A DNA stretch of 64,000 nucleotides from Pseudescherichia sp031987975 (GCF_031987975.1 NZ_DALZYX010000008.1:236920-300919); one strand, 5' to 3'; positions 15,535-25,598 are shown, counted from the first letter of the stretch. Notes: generated by a model from the letters alone, not told the origin. Numbers and translations: made by a program.

Positions 15535-18257
15535 TGCTGTGCCTCCTGCAAGTTCTCAAGACGTGCGCCCGCCAGCACCGGTGCGATGCCCGGCATCCCC
15601 ATTGGCAAGCCCACCTGCCCTGCTGTCAAACCGTCTGCGATCACCAGCGGCAGGGTTACCGTCTGGCCCTCATAGCTAAATGCAACCTGCGCGCCCGCGT
15701 TGACGCCAAGCTTCGCGGCATCCGCCGGGTTGAGCTTGATGTACGGCTGCGGCATCCGGGTCTGGAACACCGGAGAGCGCTGGGACATCTCGTCGCTACC
15801 GAAGAGATGGTAGTACGGAGCCACGCGCCATTTCCCCTCTTCCGCCTGGAAGCCCGTCGGTACGCGATCGAAATAGTCCAGCCCGTTGGCAGAGGCTTCG
15901 ATCAGACGCACGCCCGGATCGCCATGACGCAGTTTGCCCCCCACTTCGGCCTGGAACTTGTTCCACGCCTGCGGTGAGTTCCAGCCCGGTGCCCAGGCAA
16001 ACGGAATTTGCGAGCGTGGTGCAGACGGCTGGTTGTTCCCTTCCATTGAGAAGGCAAACATGGTGTCTTTATCCTGCGGCTGACGCGGCTCGTGCACGTT
16101 GATATTGGCGCGCATCGCCGTCCGGCCACTGTAGCGGTGCGGTTCACGGGCCAGTTTCTGGCCGCGAATGCGGAAGCTGGCATCCGGCGCGGCATCTTTG
16201 ATACCGGTCAGCTGCGGCAGCTGGGCAATGGCGGCGTCGATCACGTGATCGAGCTGGGTCCAGTCGACCTCGCGGTTCAGCACGGTGCTGTGCAGGGAGT
16301 GCAGCCAGCGCCAGCTCTCCAGCATCACGGCGCTGCTGTCGTAGTAGGCCGGATCGTAAACCTGGAAGAAGCGCTGGGCACGGCCTTCGTTGTTGATCAC
16401 CGTCCCGTCGCTTTCGGCGAAGCTTGCCGCCGACAGCACCAGATGTGCCTTATCCATGATCGCCGTGCGCTGATGGTCAATGACCATTACCAGCGGCGCT
16501 TTAGAGAGCGCAGCGTCAACGCGGGCCGCAGAGGCGTGACGATGGAGATCGTTCTCCAGCACCACCACGGCATCCGCCGCGCCGCTCTCCAGCTCGCTCA
16601 GGGCGTCGTCAAGGGAGCCGCCGCCGATCATACCGAGGCCGACGCTGTTCACCGCCCGGGCAATCATGGTCACGCCAACGTCCGCGCCGCGCCCCTTCAG
16701 GGCTTTGGCCACGTTCGCTGCCGCCTGGATCACCTCGGCGCTGCCAGCGTTGGTGCCGGAGATAATCAGCGGTTTTTTCGCCCCGGCCAGCGCCTGGACA
16801 ATCACATCAATTTTGTTCTGCAGATCGCGATCGATACCCTCGACCGCTGGCGCAGCACCGTCCAGCGCGTTGGCGATGGCAAAGCCTAAGCGCGCCTGGT
16901 CCTCTACCGGGGCACGGTAGGTCCATGCGGCGATATCGTCCAGACGGGTGCTGTCAACGTTGGTCACGAACAGCGGATGCTTGGCACGCTGGCCGATGTT
17001 AAGGATCGCGGCGATCTGCCAGTCGGCCACTTTCTGGGCCGCAGCCATCTCACGCGCTTTGCCTTTCACCGCCTGACGCACCGCCAGCGCGGCACGGGCG
17101 CCGGTCTGGGTAAGGTCTTCACCGAGGATCAGCACCGCGTCGTAGCTCTCAATTTCGCGCAGCGCAGGAGTATGGATGCCCCCTTCGCGCAGCACCTTCA
17201 GGGCCAGCTCAAGACGCTCCTGCTCACCTTTGGCGATGCCGGTATAGAAGTTCTCTGCACCTACCAGTTCACGCAGGGCAAAGTTGCTCTCAACGCTGGC
17301 GCGCGGGGAGCCGATACCGATCACTTTCTTCGACTGGCGCAGAATATCCGCCGCACCCTGCATCGCCTGCTCGGCGTTGAGGGCGATCAGATCGTCGCCG
17401 CGGCGCTGAACCGGCTGGCGCGGACGATCTTTCAGATTCACGTAGCCGTAGCCAAAACGGCCGCGGTCGCAGAGGAAGTAGTGGTTAACGGTGCCGTTAT
17501 AGCGGTTTTCGATACGACGCAGCTCGCCGTAGCGTTCGCCGGGGCTGGTGTTACAGCCGAGCGAGCACTGCTGGCAGATGCTCGGCGCAAACTGCATATC
17601 CCACTTACGGTTGTAACGCTCCGAGTGCGTTTTGTCGGTAAAGACGCCGGTGGGGCAGATCTCAACCAGGTTGCCGGAGAACTCGCTCTCCAGCACGCCA
17701 TCTTCCGGGCGGCCAAAGTAGACGTTGTCATGCGCACCGTAGACGCCCAGATCGGTACCGTCAGCATAGTCTTTGTAGTAGCGCACGCAGCGGTAGCAGG
17801 CGATGCAGCGGTTCATCTCATGGGAGATGAATGGCCCCAGGTCCTGGTTACGGTGGGTGCGTTTCGTAAAGCGATAGCGGCGGAAGCTATGACCGGTCAT
17901 GACGGTCATATCCTGCAGGTGGCAGTTGCCGCCCTCTTCACAGACCGGACAGTCATGCGGGTGGTTGGTCATCAGCCACTCTACGACGCTCTCACGGAAC
18001 TGCTTTGCCTCTTCGTCATCGATAGAGATAAAGGTGTTGTCCGTCGCGGGCGTCATACAGGACATCACCAGCCGACCGCGCGTATCTTCCGCGTTCTGGT
18101 ACTGCTTCACCGCACACTGGCGGCAAGCGCCGACGCTTCCCAGCGCCGGATGCCAGCAAAAATACGGAATATCAAGACCTAACGAGAGACATGCCTGTAG
18201 CAGGTTGTCCGCCCCGTTGACCTCGTAATCTTTGCCGTCTACATGAATCGTAGCCAT
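15531..18257 (-). CDS. nuoG: NADH-quinone oxidoreductase subunit G
   Basis: Peripheral-arm subunit with several iron-sulfur clusters, 908 residues. Order of domains: N-terminal [2Fe-2S] ferredoxin domain (CWHPALGSVGACRQC), histidine-cysteine cluster (HPHDCPVCEEGGNCHLQD), [4Fe-4S] motif (CIACYRCVRYY), the extra N7 cluster motif (CQQCSLGCN), then a long molybdopterin-oxidoreductase-like domain that has lost its cofactor. The N7 ligands are retained as in E. coli. It follows nuoF by 31 bases. Confidence 0.97.
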   Translation of the reverse strand: MATIHVDGKDYEVNGADNLLQACLSLGLDIPYFCWHPALGSVGACRQCAVKQYQNAEDTRGRLVMSCMTPATDNTFISIDDEEAKQFRESVVEWLMTNHPHDCPVCEEGGNCHLQDMTVMTGHSFRRYRFTKRTHRNQDLGPFISHEMNRCIACYRCVRYYKDYADGTDLGVYGAHDNVYFGRPEDGVLESEFSGNLVEICPTGVFTDKTHSERYNRKWDMQFAPSICQQCSLGCNTSPGERYGELRRIENRYNGTVNHYFLCDRGRFGYGYVNLKDRPRQPVQRRGDDLIALNAEQAMQGAADILRQSKKVIGIGSPRASVESNFALRELVGAENFYTGIAKGEQERLELALKVLREGGIHTPALREIESYDAVLILGEDLTQTGARAALAVRQAVKGKAREMAAAQKVADWQIAAILNIGQRAKHPLFVTNVDSTRLDDIAAWTYRAPVEDQARLGFAIANALDGAAPAVEGIDRDLQNKIDVIVQALAGAKKPLIISGTNAGSAEVIQAAANVAKALKGRGADVGVTMIARAVNSVGLGMIGGGSLDDALSELESGAADAVVVLENDLHRHASAARVDAALSKAPLVMVIDHQRTAIMDKAHLVLSAASFAESDGTVINNEGRAQRFFQVYDPAYYDSSAVMLESWRWLHSLHSTVLNREVDWTQLDHVIDAAIAQLPQLTGIKDAAPDASFRIRGQKLAREPHRYSGRTAMRANINVHEPRQPQDKDTMFAFSMEGNNQPSAPRSQIPFAWAPGWNSPQAWNKFQAEVGGKLRHGDPGVRLIEASANGLDYFDRVPTGFQAEEGKWRVAPYYHLFGSDEMSQRSPVFQTRMPQPYIKLNPADAAKLGVNAGAQVAFSYEGQTVTLPLVIADGLTAGQVGLPMGMPGIAPVLAGARLENLQEAQQ

Positions 18258-18288
18258 TTGCGTGCTTCCAAATTAAAAAATCGTAAAC

Positions 18289-19626
18289 TCACCAGCGCGT
18301 CTTGAGCAGGTTTGGCTGAATACCGTTGATCAGATGGGTATTGCTAAACTGCTGCTTGATGCCTGCTTCGAATTCTTCGCGGAAATATTTTATTGCACTC
18401 TGCAGAGGCTCTACCGCGCCTGGCGCATGGGCACAGAAAGTTTTACCCGGTCCCAGGAATCGACAGAGCTGCTCAAGCGTCTCGATATCGCCAGGCTGAC
18501 CTTCACCGCGCTCAAGGGCGCGCAGGATCTTCACGCTCCACGGCAGGCCGTCGCGGCAAGGCGTACACCAGCCGCAGGATTCACGGGCAAAAAACTCTTC
18601 CAGGTTACGCACCAGCGACACCATGTTGATTTCGTGGTCTACCGCCATCGCCAGCGCGGTACCCAGACGACTGCCGGCTTTGCCAATGCTGGCAAACTCC
18701 ATCGGCAGGTCAAGGTGCGCATCGGTAAGGAAGTCAGTTCCCGCCCCGCCCGGCTGCCAGGCCTTGAACTTCAGGCCATCACGCATGCCGCCAGCGTAGT
18801 CTTCCAGGATCTCGCGTGCGGTGGTACCAAACGGCAGCTCCCAGACGCCCGGATTTTTCACCCGGCCGGAGAAGCCCATCAGCTTGGTACCGTTGTCTTC
18901 GCTTTTCGAGATGCCCTGGTACCACTCGACGCCGTTAGCAAGGATTGCCGGGACGTTGCACAGGGTTTCAACGTTGTTCACGCAGGTCGGCTTGCCCCAT
19001 ACTCCAGAGCTGGCCGGGAACGGTGGCTTGGAGCGCGGGTTAGCGCGGCGGCCTTCCAGAGAGTTGATCAGCGCCGTCTCTTCGCCGCAGATGTAGCGCC
19101 CTGCCCCGGTGTGGACAAACAGCTCGAAGTCAAAGCCGGTGCCGAGAATGTTTTTACCCAGCAGCCCCGCTTCGGTCGCTTCGGCGATGGCGCGGCGCAG
19201 GCGCTCGGCAGCCTCAATGTATTCGCCGCGCAGGAAGATATAGCCCCGGTACGCTTTCAGCGCGAAGGCGGAGATCAGCATCCCTTCTACCAGCAGGTGC
19301 GGAAGCTGCTCCATCAGCAGGCGGTCTTTATAGGTGCCCGGCTCCATCTCATCGGCGTTACACAGCAGGTAACGGATGTTCATGGATTCGTCTTTCGGCA
19401 TCAGGCTCCACTTCAAACCGGTGGAGAAGCCCGCGCCGCCGCGCCCTTTCAGACCCGAATCTTTCACCGCGTTAACGATCTCATCGGGTGCCATGCCGGT
19501 GAGCGCCTTACGCGCCCCGGCGTAGCCGTTTTTGCTCTGGTACTCATCCAGCCAGACCGGCTGCTTGTCAGCACGCAGACGCCAGGTTAGCGGATGGGTT
19601 TCAGGAGTCAGGATAATGTTTTTCAT
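18289..19626 (-). CDS. nuoF: NADH-quinone oxidoreductase subunit F (NADH-binding, FMN)
   Basis: Catalytic NADH dehydrogenase subunit: binds NADH, FMN and cluster N3. 445 residues. The nucleotide-binding glycine-rich loop GLKGRGGAGF and the cluster motif ESCGWCTPCRDG are visible, and the fourth cluster cysteine falls in GKTFCAHAPGA. The ATG overlaps the nuoE stop by one base (TAATG), so E and F are co-translated. Confidence 0.97.
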   Translation of the reverse strand: MKNIILTPETHPLTWRLRADKQPVWLDEYQSKNGYAGARKALTGMAPDEIVNAVKDSGLKGRGGAGFSTGLKWSLMPKDESMNIRYLLCNADEMEPGTYKDRLLMEQLPHLLVEGMLISAFALKAYRGYIFLRGEYIEAAERLRRAIAEATEAGLLGKNILGTGFDFELFVHTGAGRYICGEETALINSLEGRRANPRSKPPFPASSGVWGKPTCVNNVETLCNVPAILANGVEWYQGISKSEDNGTKLMGFSGRVKNPGVWELPFGTTAREILEDYAGGMRDGLKFKAWQPGGAGTDFLTDAHLDLPMEFASIGKAGSRLGTALAMAVDHEINMVSLVRNLEEFFARESCGWCTPCRDGLPWSVKILRALERGEGQPGDIETLEQLCRFLGPGKTFCAHAPGAVEPLQSAIKYFREEFEAGIKQQFSNTHLINGIQPNLLKTRW

Positions 19627-20126
19627 TATTTATACTGCTCCAGCAGGTCAGGGATGGCTTCCGGCGTCAGATAGCTATGGGTATCGTCGTCGATCATCAT
19701 CGTTGGCCCCTTGTCGCAGTTTCCCAGGCAGCAGGTCGGCAGCAGGGTGAAACGGCCATCAAAGGTTGTCTGTCCCGGCTTGATATCGAGCTTTTTCTCA
19801 ATCGCGGCCTGGATGCCCTGGTAACCGGTGATGTGGCACACCACGCTATCGCAGTAGCGAATAACGTGACGGCCTACCGGCTGGCGGAAGATCTGGCTAT
19901 AGAAGGTGGCGACACCCTCTACGTCGCTGGCCGGAATATCCAGCACCTCGGCGATGGCGTAGATCGCCCCGTCCGGCACCCAGCCACGCTGCTTCTGAAC
20001 GATTTTCAGCGCTTCGATGGACGCCGCACGCGGGTCTTCGTAGTGGTGCTTCTCGTGCTCAATAGCATCACGCTCTGCCGCACTCAGCTCAAAAGCCTCG
20101 GTCTGTGGTTGTTGATTCTCGTGCAT
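19626..20126 (-). CDS. nuoE: NADH-quinone oxidoreductase subunit E ([2Fe-2S] N1a)
   Basis: Thioredoxin-like [2Fe-2S] subunit that pairs with NuoF, 166 residues. All four N1a ligands are at the E. coli positions: Cys92 and Cys97 (YCDSVVCH), Cys133 and Cys137 (CCLGNC). Two bases separate it from nuoCD, and it shares one base with nuoF. Confidence 0.97.
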   Translation of the reverse strand: MHENQQPQTEAFELSAAERDAIEHEKHHYEDPRAASIEALKIVQKQRGWVPDGAIYAIAEVLDIPASDVEGVATFYSQIFRQPVGRHVIRYCDSVVCHITGYQGIQAAIEKKLDIKPGQTTFDGRFTLLPTCCLGNCDKGPTMMIDDDTHSYLTPEAIPDLLEQYK

Positions 20127-20128
20127 AA

Positions 20129-21931
20129 TTAGCGGTCCACGTCTGACATAACAAAATCGATACTACCCAGATAGACAATCAGGTCAGAGACCAGGCTGCC
20201 ACGGATCGCCGCAGGGATCTGCTGCAGGTGCGGGAAGCTCGGCGTACGCACGCGGGTGCGGTAGCTCATGGTGCTGCCATCGCTGGTCAGGTAGTAGCTG
20301 TTGATACCCTTGGTTGCCTCAATCATCTGGAAGGATTCGTTGGCCGGCATGACCGGACCCCAGGAAACCTGCAGGAAGTGAGTGATCAGGGTTTCGATAT
20401 GCTGAAGCGTGCGCTCTTTCGGCGGCGGCGTTGTCAGCGGGTGATCCGCCTTGAACGGGCCTTCCGGCATGTTGTTGAGGCACTGCTCAAGAATGCGCAG
20501 GCTCTGGCGCAGCTCTTCCACTTTCAGCATTACGCGGGTATAGGCATCGCTGATGCCGCCGCCAACCGGGATCTCAAAGTCGAAGTTTTCATAGCCAGAG
20601 TAAGGACGCGCCTTACGTACGTCGAAGTCGATACCGGTGGCGCGCAGGCCAGCTCCGGTGGTGCCCCACTCCAGCGCCTCTTTCGCGCCGTAGGCAGCTA
20701 CGCCCTTCGAACGGCCAATCAGAATGGTGTTGCGCAGCGCGGCCTTCTCGTAGGAGTCCAGACGCTTCGGCATCCACTCGAGGAACTCACGCAGCAGGCG
20801 GTCCCAGCCGCGCGGCAGATCGTGCGCCACGCCGCCAATGCGGAACCAGGCCGGGTGCATACGGAAGCCGGTGATGGCCTCAACCAGATCGTAGATTTTC
20901 TGCCGATCGGTGAAGGCGAAGAAGACCGGCGTCATCGCCCCGACGTCCTGAATAAAGGTCGAGATATAGAGCAGGTGACTGTTGATACGGAACAGCTCGG
21001 AGAGCATGACGCGGATAACATCAACGCGCTCAGGCACCTTGATACCTGCCAGCTTCTCAACCGCCAGCACGTACGGCATCTCGTTCACGCAGCCGCCGAG
21101 GTATTCGATACGGTCGGTGTACGGAATGTAGCTGTGCCAGGACTGACGCTCGCCCATCTTCTCTGCGCCACGGTGGTGGTAGCCAATATCCGGTACGCAG
21201 TCGACGATCTCTTCACCGTCAAGCTGCAGGATAATACGGAACGCACCGTGCGCTGACGGGTGGTTCGGCCCGAGGTTGAGGAACATAAAGTCCTCGTTGG
21301 CGGTGCCGCGTTTCATTCCCCAGTCTTCTGGCTTGAAGGTCAGCGCCTCCATCTCCAGATCCTGCTTGGCTTTGGTCAGCTCAAACGGATCGAACTCGGT
21401 GGCGCGCGCCGGGTAGTCTTTACGCAGCGGGTGGCCGGTCCAGGTCTGCGGCATCATGATGCGCGTCAGGTGCGGATGGCCTTCGATATTGATGCCAAAC
21501 ATCTCCCAGGTTTCACGCTCGTACCAGTTGGCGTTGGGGAAGAGTTTGGTGAAGGTCGGCACGTTGAGATCGTTTTCTGACAGCGCGACCTTGAGCATGA
21601 TGTCGCGGTTACGCTCAATGGAGAGCAGGTGGTAGAAAACGGAAAAATCCGCGGCGGGCAGACCGTCGCGGTGCGTGCGTAGACGTTCGTCCATGCCGTG
21701 CAGATCGTACAGCATGACGTAAGGCTTCGGCAGTTTCTTTAAGAAATCGCCCACTTCCAGTAACTGTTCACGCTTTACCCAAACAACAGGGACGCCGGTG
21801 CGGGTCGCCTGAACGGTAAAGGCATCCGGCCCAAAACGGTTGCGCAGTTCGCCAATAACTGGGTCATCCAGGTGATCCTGGGTTTGCCAGAACGCATCTT
21901 GCGCGGTTAAGTCGGTCATAATGTTCACCAT
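20129..21931 (-). CDS. nuoC: NADH-quinone oxidoreductase fused subunit C/D
   Basis: Fusion of the NuoC (30 kDa type, about residues 1-190) and NuoD (49 kDa type, about 210-600) quinone-site subunits, 600 residues, as in E. coli (also called nuoCD). The NuoD part shows the quinone-head-group region GPNHPSAHGAFRI and the C-terminus IDFVMSDVDR, typical of the [NiFe]-hydrogenase-derived fold. The start MVNIMTDLTAQ parallels E. coli MVNNMTDLTAQ; Met5 is an alternative start. About 90 non-coding bases separate it from nuoB. Confidence 0.97.
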   Translation of the reverse strand: MVNIMTDLTAQDAFWQTQDHLDDPVIGELRNRFGPDAFTVQATRTGVPVVWVKREQLLEVGDFLKKLPKPYVMLYDLHGMDERLRTHRDGLPAADFSVFYHLLSIERNRDIMLKVALSENDLNVPTFTKLFPNANWYERETWEMFGINIEGHPHLTRIMMPQTWTGHPLRKDYPARATEFDPFELTKAKQDLEMEALTFKPEDWGMKRGTANEDFMFLNLGPNHPSAHGAFRIILQLDGEEIVDCVPDIGYHHRGAEKMGERQSWHSYIPYTDRIEYLGGCVNEMPYVLAVEKLAGIKVPERVDVIRVMLSELFRINSHLLYISTFIQDVGAMTPVFFAFTDRQKIYDLVEAITGFRMHPAWFRIGGVAHDLPRGWDRLLREFLEWMPKRLDSYEKAALRNTILIGRSKGVAAYGAKEALEWGTTGAGLRATGIDFDVRKARPYSGYENFDFEIPVGGGISDAYTRVMLKVEELRQSLRILEQCLNNMPEGPFKADHPLTTPPPKERTLQHIETLITHFLQVSWGPVMPANESFQMIEATKGINSYYLTSDGSTMSYRTRVRTPSFPHLQQIPAAIRGSLVSDLIVYLGSIDFVMSDVDR

Positions 21932-22018
21932 TGCAAAGGGTCCGTGGTGACTGCCGGGCGTGGCTTCGCGCTATAAGTTTATTATGCGAAGGGGTTTTCC
22001 ACGGCCCGCAGGCGCAAA

Positions 22019-22693
22019 TTAAATCTCGTCCGGCGTACGCAGGTTGGTAACAGCAATGCGTTCGCCGCGTTTGCGCTCGCGCTCTGACTGCATGTTGGCG
22101 CGATAGACGCCCTGATCGCCCACTACCCATGAGAGCGGACGACGCTCTTTGCCAATCGACTCCTGAAGCAGCATCAGCGCCTGCATATAGGCTTCTGGAC
22201 GCGGCGGACAGCCCGGGATATACACATCAACCGGGAGGAATTTATCAACGCCCTGCACTACGGAGTAGATATCGTACATGCCGCCGGAGTTGGCGCAGGC
22301 ACCCATGGAGATAACCCACTTCGGCTCCAGCATCTGATCGTACAGACGCTGAATAACCGGGGCCATTTTGGTAAACGGCGTACCGGCGATTACCATCAGG
22401 TCGGCCTGGCGTGGCGAGGCGCGCAGTACTTCAGCGCCAAAGCGTGCCACGTCGTGCACCGCCGTAAAGGAGGTCACCATCTCAACGTAGCAGCAGGAGA
22501 GGCCGAAGTTGTATGGCCAAATAGAGTTTTTACGGCCCCAGTTAACCATGCCGTGCATGACGTCTTCGAGCTTGCCCATGAACACGCTGCGGTTAACTTC
22601 TTGCTCGAGGGGGTCGGTTACGATCTCCTGTTTTTGCAGGGGGTAACGGTCGTTCTCACCGTTGGGATCGATGCGGGTGAGCGTGTAATCCAT
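22019..22693 (-). CDS. nuoB: NADH-quinone oxidoreductase subunit B (cluster N2)
   Basis: Carries N2, the last iron-sulfur cluster before quinone. 224 residues, four more than E. coli because of the segment LEDVMHGMVNWGR where E. coli has LNDMVNWGR. The four N2 ligands are intact: adjacent Cys67/Cys68 (GLSCCYVEM), Cys133 (MGACANSGG) and Cys162 (PGCPPRPEAY). Residue 106 is Pro (AGTPFTKMAP) where E. coli has a non-ligand Cys. It follows nuoA by 15 bases. Confidence 0.97.
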   Translation of the reverse strand: MDYTLTRIDPNGENDRYPLQKQEIVTDPLEQEVNRSVFMGKLEDVMHGMVNWGRKNSIWPYNFGLSCCYVEMVTSFTAVHDVARFGAEVLRASPRQADLMVIAGTPFTKMAPVIQRLYDQMLEPKWVISMGACANSGGMYDIYSVVQGVDKFLPVDVYIPGCPPRPEAYMQALMLLQESIGKERRPLSWVVGDQGVYRANMQSERERKRGERIAVTNLRTPDEI

Positions 22694-22708
22694 CTTATTG
22701 CCTCGCTG

Positions 22709-23152
22709 TTAGCGTTGACGGTTAGTGATATTGCCTGACTCAGGGTTGAAGCGCTCGCGGCGTGAACGCGCGGGCGTCCAGTCCAGCGCGCCGATACGCA
22801 CCAGATAAACCAGACCAGCCAGCAGCACTAAAATAAAAATTGCAGCCTCAACAAAGCCAACCCAGCCGCTTTCGCGAATGGAGGTTGACCATGCAAACAG
22901 GTAGAGCGCTTCGACGTCGAAGATGACGAAGAACATGGCGACCAGATAGAACTTAGCAGAGAGGCGCAGACGAGCGGTGCCTACGGAATCGATACCCGAT
23001 TCAAAAGGCGTGTTCTTGTGCCGCGCGCGGGCGCGCCCGCCCAGTAACCAGCCGCCGACCAGCATCAGGCAGCATAAGCCAATGGCAACAATAAGAAAGA
23101 TCGCGAATGCCCAGTGATGAGCAATAACTTCAGTGGATGTTGACATACGCAT
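22709..23152 (-). CDS. nuoA: NADH-quinone oxidoreductase subunit A
   Basis: First gene of the nuo operon. 147 residues, three transmembrane helices, with the conserved cytoplasmic loop FESGIDSVGTARLRLSAKFYLVAMFFVIFDVE that borders the quinone site. The E. coli N-terminus is MSMSTSTEV; here it reads MRMSTSTEV. The 650-base region upstream should carry the operon promoters. Confidence 0.96.
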   Translation of the reverse strand: MRMSTSTEVIAHHWAFAIFLIVAIGLCCLMLVGGWLLGGRARARHKNTPFESGIDSVGTARLRLSAKFYLVAMFFVIFDVEALYLFAWSTSIRESGWVGFVEAAIFILVLLAGLVYLVRIGALDWTPARSRRERFNPESGNITNRQR

Positions 23153-23800
23153 TGCTTAACTCAAAAAGTGGCACCGTTACCTCTGCTCTTCTCGGCAGAT
23201 GGACGCCACACTGTTTAAGGGAGGAACAAAAAAAACCTTACACTCACTGTTAGAAACGGCTTAGACAGCTAAATGATGGGGTTTTTTACTCCTTTCTATA
23301 ACCTTTTGTCAACTTAGAACAAAAGTTCCTTCACATTAGTTTACAGCGGTAGCAATTCATTAACATAAAATGCCTTTTTTTCCATCAACACCCATTTTTT
23401 ATAGGGTGTTTAGCGCTGTTGAATCGTGTCCGTTGTGCGCTGAAACAAAAAGTACCCTCTTATTTTGACAGGATTTTGGCAGGATTCCTCCCCCTCTATG
23501 GGAGTATTTTCTTGATCTGTGACACGCTTTTGTTAATTCACACAAAAAAACGGCAACAATCAGACTTGTTTTTTAACATGAACTTTCGCTATGCATAGTA
23601 GCATATAAAATAGGGTTTACTGGCGGCGGGCGTGTTTAACTCACTGATATACAACGCAATAAAAAATGATTCTTGATAATAAGTGCTGAAATGGCGTTTG
23701 AAACACGCCGCTGGCGAATTTTATGCTACCAGCGGCCCGCCCGGTTTTTTAACAGAATATGACCTGCGTCAGGCAACCCTACTACCTTATCTTCCCCGGC
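23153..23800. other. Intergenic region: nuo operon promoter region and lrhA 3' end
   Basis: About 650 bases between nuoA and lrhA (both minus strand) without a convincing gene. It is AT-rich (for instance 23280-23440 and 23510-23620) compared with the flanking genes. In E. coli the homologous gap holds the nuo promoters with ArcA, FNR, NarL, Fis and IHF control; here TGTTAA-type ArcA half-sites are seen (near 23533-23540 and, on the minus strand, 23358-23366), but I cannot place a promoter with confidence. A 7-base-pair inverted repeat (23708-23714/23729-23735) close to the lrhA stop may be an lrhA transcript end, though no clean U tract follows. Confidence 0.5.
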
Positions 23801-24739
23801 TTAGTCAAAGCCCCCTTCTACCACAAGCGAACCGTCCCCGCCCTGTGGCGTCGTGGCACCATAGTGCCAGGGGGCCTGATAGTCAGCCATGGCCTGGAAA
23901 ACCACCTGGGCCAGTTCGTTCTGGCTTTGCGGATTATGGCAGAGAAGATATTCGGTTTCCGCCAGCACCGGCAAACCGTCGCTCGGTCCCAGCACGCGCA
24001 GATCGGAACTCATCATCTCTACCGGCCTGGCGGTAATACCCAGTCCGGCTTTGACTGCCGACTTCACCGCTGAGAGCGTCGAGGCCACGTAGGCCATCCG
24101 CCAGGGAATACCGGCTGCATCAAGCGTATTCAGTACGCCGTCGCGGAAGGGATTAGGATCGTCAAGGAAGACCAGCGGCAGCGTCTCACCCTTCTGCAGA
24201 ACATACTCTGCAGCGCAGTACCAATGCGTTGGCGAAGTACGCAGCGTCAGGTGTTCAAACGGATGGGGCTGATGGGTGGTGACCATAAGATCGACTTCCT
24301 GGGCCGCCAGCATCTCAACCATCGAGAGGTTACGCTTTACCCGCACATCCAGCGCCAGTCTGGGATAGATCGCACTGATACGGTTTAACAGAAACGGCAA
24401 AATAGTATCCGCAGAGTCGTCCGAGGCGCCGACGGTCAATACCCCCTGCAAATTATTAAACATTAATGAGCTACAGGCTTCATCATTAAAGCGCAGGATT
24501 TTTCGGGCATAGCCCAGCAGCTGGATGCCGTGTTCAGTTAACAGCTTATTCCGGCCGTGGCGAACGAAAAGTTCCTTGCCCACCAGCTGCTCCAGACGCT
24601 GCATCTGCTGGCTTACCGCTGATTGCGTTCGGCATACCGCCACCGCGGCAGCCGCAAAGGTGTTGAGGTCGGCAACGGCAACGAACGTTCTCAGCAGATC
24701 GAGATCGAGATTGAGTATCGGACGATTTGCATTAATCAT
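23801..24739 (-). CDS. lrhA: LysR-type transcriptional regulator LrhA
   Basis: 312 residues, the E. coli length. N-terminal winged helix-turn-helix (about 10-70: LLRTFVAVADLNTFAAAAVAV...SAVSQQMQRLE) and a C-terminal LysR effector domain. In E. coli LrhA represses flhDC (flagellar master operon) and other targets, including type 1 fimbriae, and activates its own gene. Start MINANRPILNLDLDLL matches E. coli. It sits upstream of nuo on the same strand with its own long leader region. Confidence 0.96.
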   Translation of the reverse strand: MINANRPILNLDLDLLRTFVAVADLNTFAAAAVAVCRTQSAVSQQMQRLEQLVGKELFVRHGRNKLLTEHGIQLLGYARKILRFNDEACSSLMFNNLQGVLTVGASDDSADTILPFLLNRISAIYPRLALDVRVKRNLSMVEMLAAQEVDLMVTTHQPHPFEHLTLRTSPTHWYCAAEYVLQKGETLPLVFLDDPNPFRDGVLNTLDAAGIPWRMAYVASTLSAVKSAVKAGLGITARPVEMMSSDLRVLGPSDGLPVLAETEYLLCHNPQSQNELAQVVFQAMADYQAPWHYGATTPQGGDGSLVVEGGFD

Positions 24740-25598
24740 ATGTTTTCACTTACAGGGTGCTCCTGACGAGCACCCCGGCTTTTGCTGTGTTCAAAGATTT
24801 AAGCAATCTCCGTTGAGAGACAGGCTGCACGAACGGAACAAAAACCGATCGTTGCTAATAATTCGCTTACGTTCGCGAACCTCTATATATACATACAGCA
24901 CTACACTGCAAATTATTTTACGAAGTCCCATGCTATTACGGCATCACTGAACGCAATCGAAAATCATTTACCGAATCATCTCAGGAAGATTAGCGGGAAA
25001 AATTTCTTAATATCAATTAATTGTATATTCAGCCAGAGAATTAAGCGTGTGGCATTATCGCTTTTAGCCGTCGTCTCTGCTGGTCATCTTACCTCATACC
25101 CGCATTAGTTATAAGTACCCATGCGGATGACCTTAACCCCCTGGTGTTATACCGGAGAGCCTGATGCTATTAATATTAACAATCCTCCATAATCGCAAGG
25201 TATCGTATTAAATAATTATTAATTAATAATAGAACCTGTCCTGAATAGGACTTAACTTTCCCTTTACCCTTCTGCTCTGTTTACGCTGGATCTCTCCCCA
25301 TTTCTCTGCACCGGCACTTAAGGTAATAACAAAAAGCGGTCTGCCAGCGATACGCAACACAGTGATAACAGCGGTAATTTTGCGATCGAGCAACAGATTA
25401 AGCCAAAATTGATATTTTTGACGAAATTATTAGCAGTTTCATCCGCGCATCCGCAGCGTAAAAAACCGGTGTCGCCACACAGTCAGCGGCAAAATCTTCT
25501 TCTGTGCACCCTTCTAAACTGGCATTCGGGGGAGTACATTGTTCCGTGCTGACTTCCACGGCAGGAAGTAGCACCAACAGCTAAAAGGTCAACGATTC
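24740..25598. other. Long intergenic region between divergent lrhA and alaA
   Basis: About 860 bases with no credible gene; markedly AT-rich between about 24850 and 25260. It contains a perfect 16-base palindrome ATTATTAATTAATAAT (25215-25230) directly followed by a second one, GTCCTGAATAGGAC (arms 25238-25242 and 25247-25251). In E. coli this gap contains the long lrhA leader and lrhA promoter. Its AT-richness would suit H-NS-type silencing or regulator binding, which is inference. Confidence 0.5.

Noticed and set aside
16977..18182. 401-codon plus-strand frame opposite nuoG, and similar frames opposite nuoF and nuoCD (18334-19590, 20228-21256)
   Set aside because: Long open frames are common opposite GC-rich genes; no family resemblance was seen, and the minus-strand genes are unquestionable.
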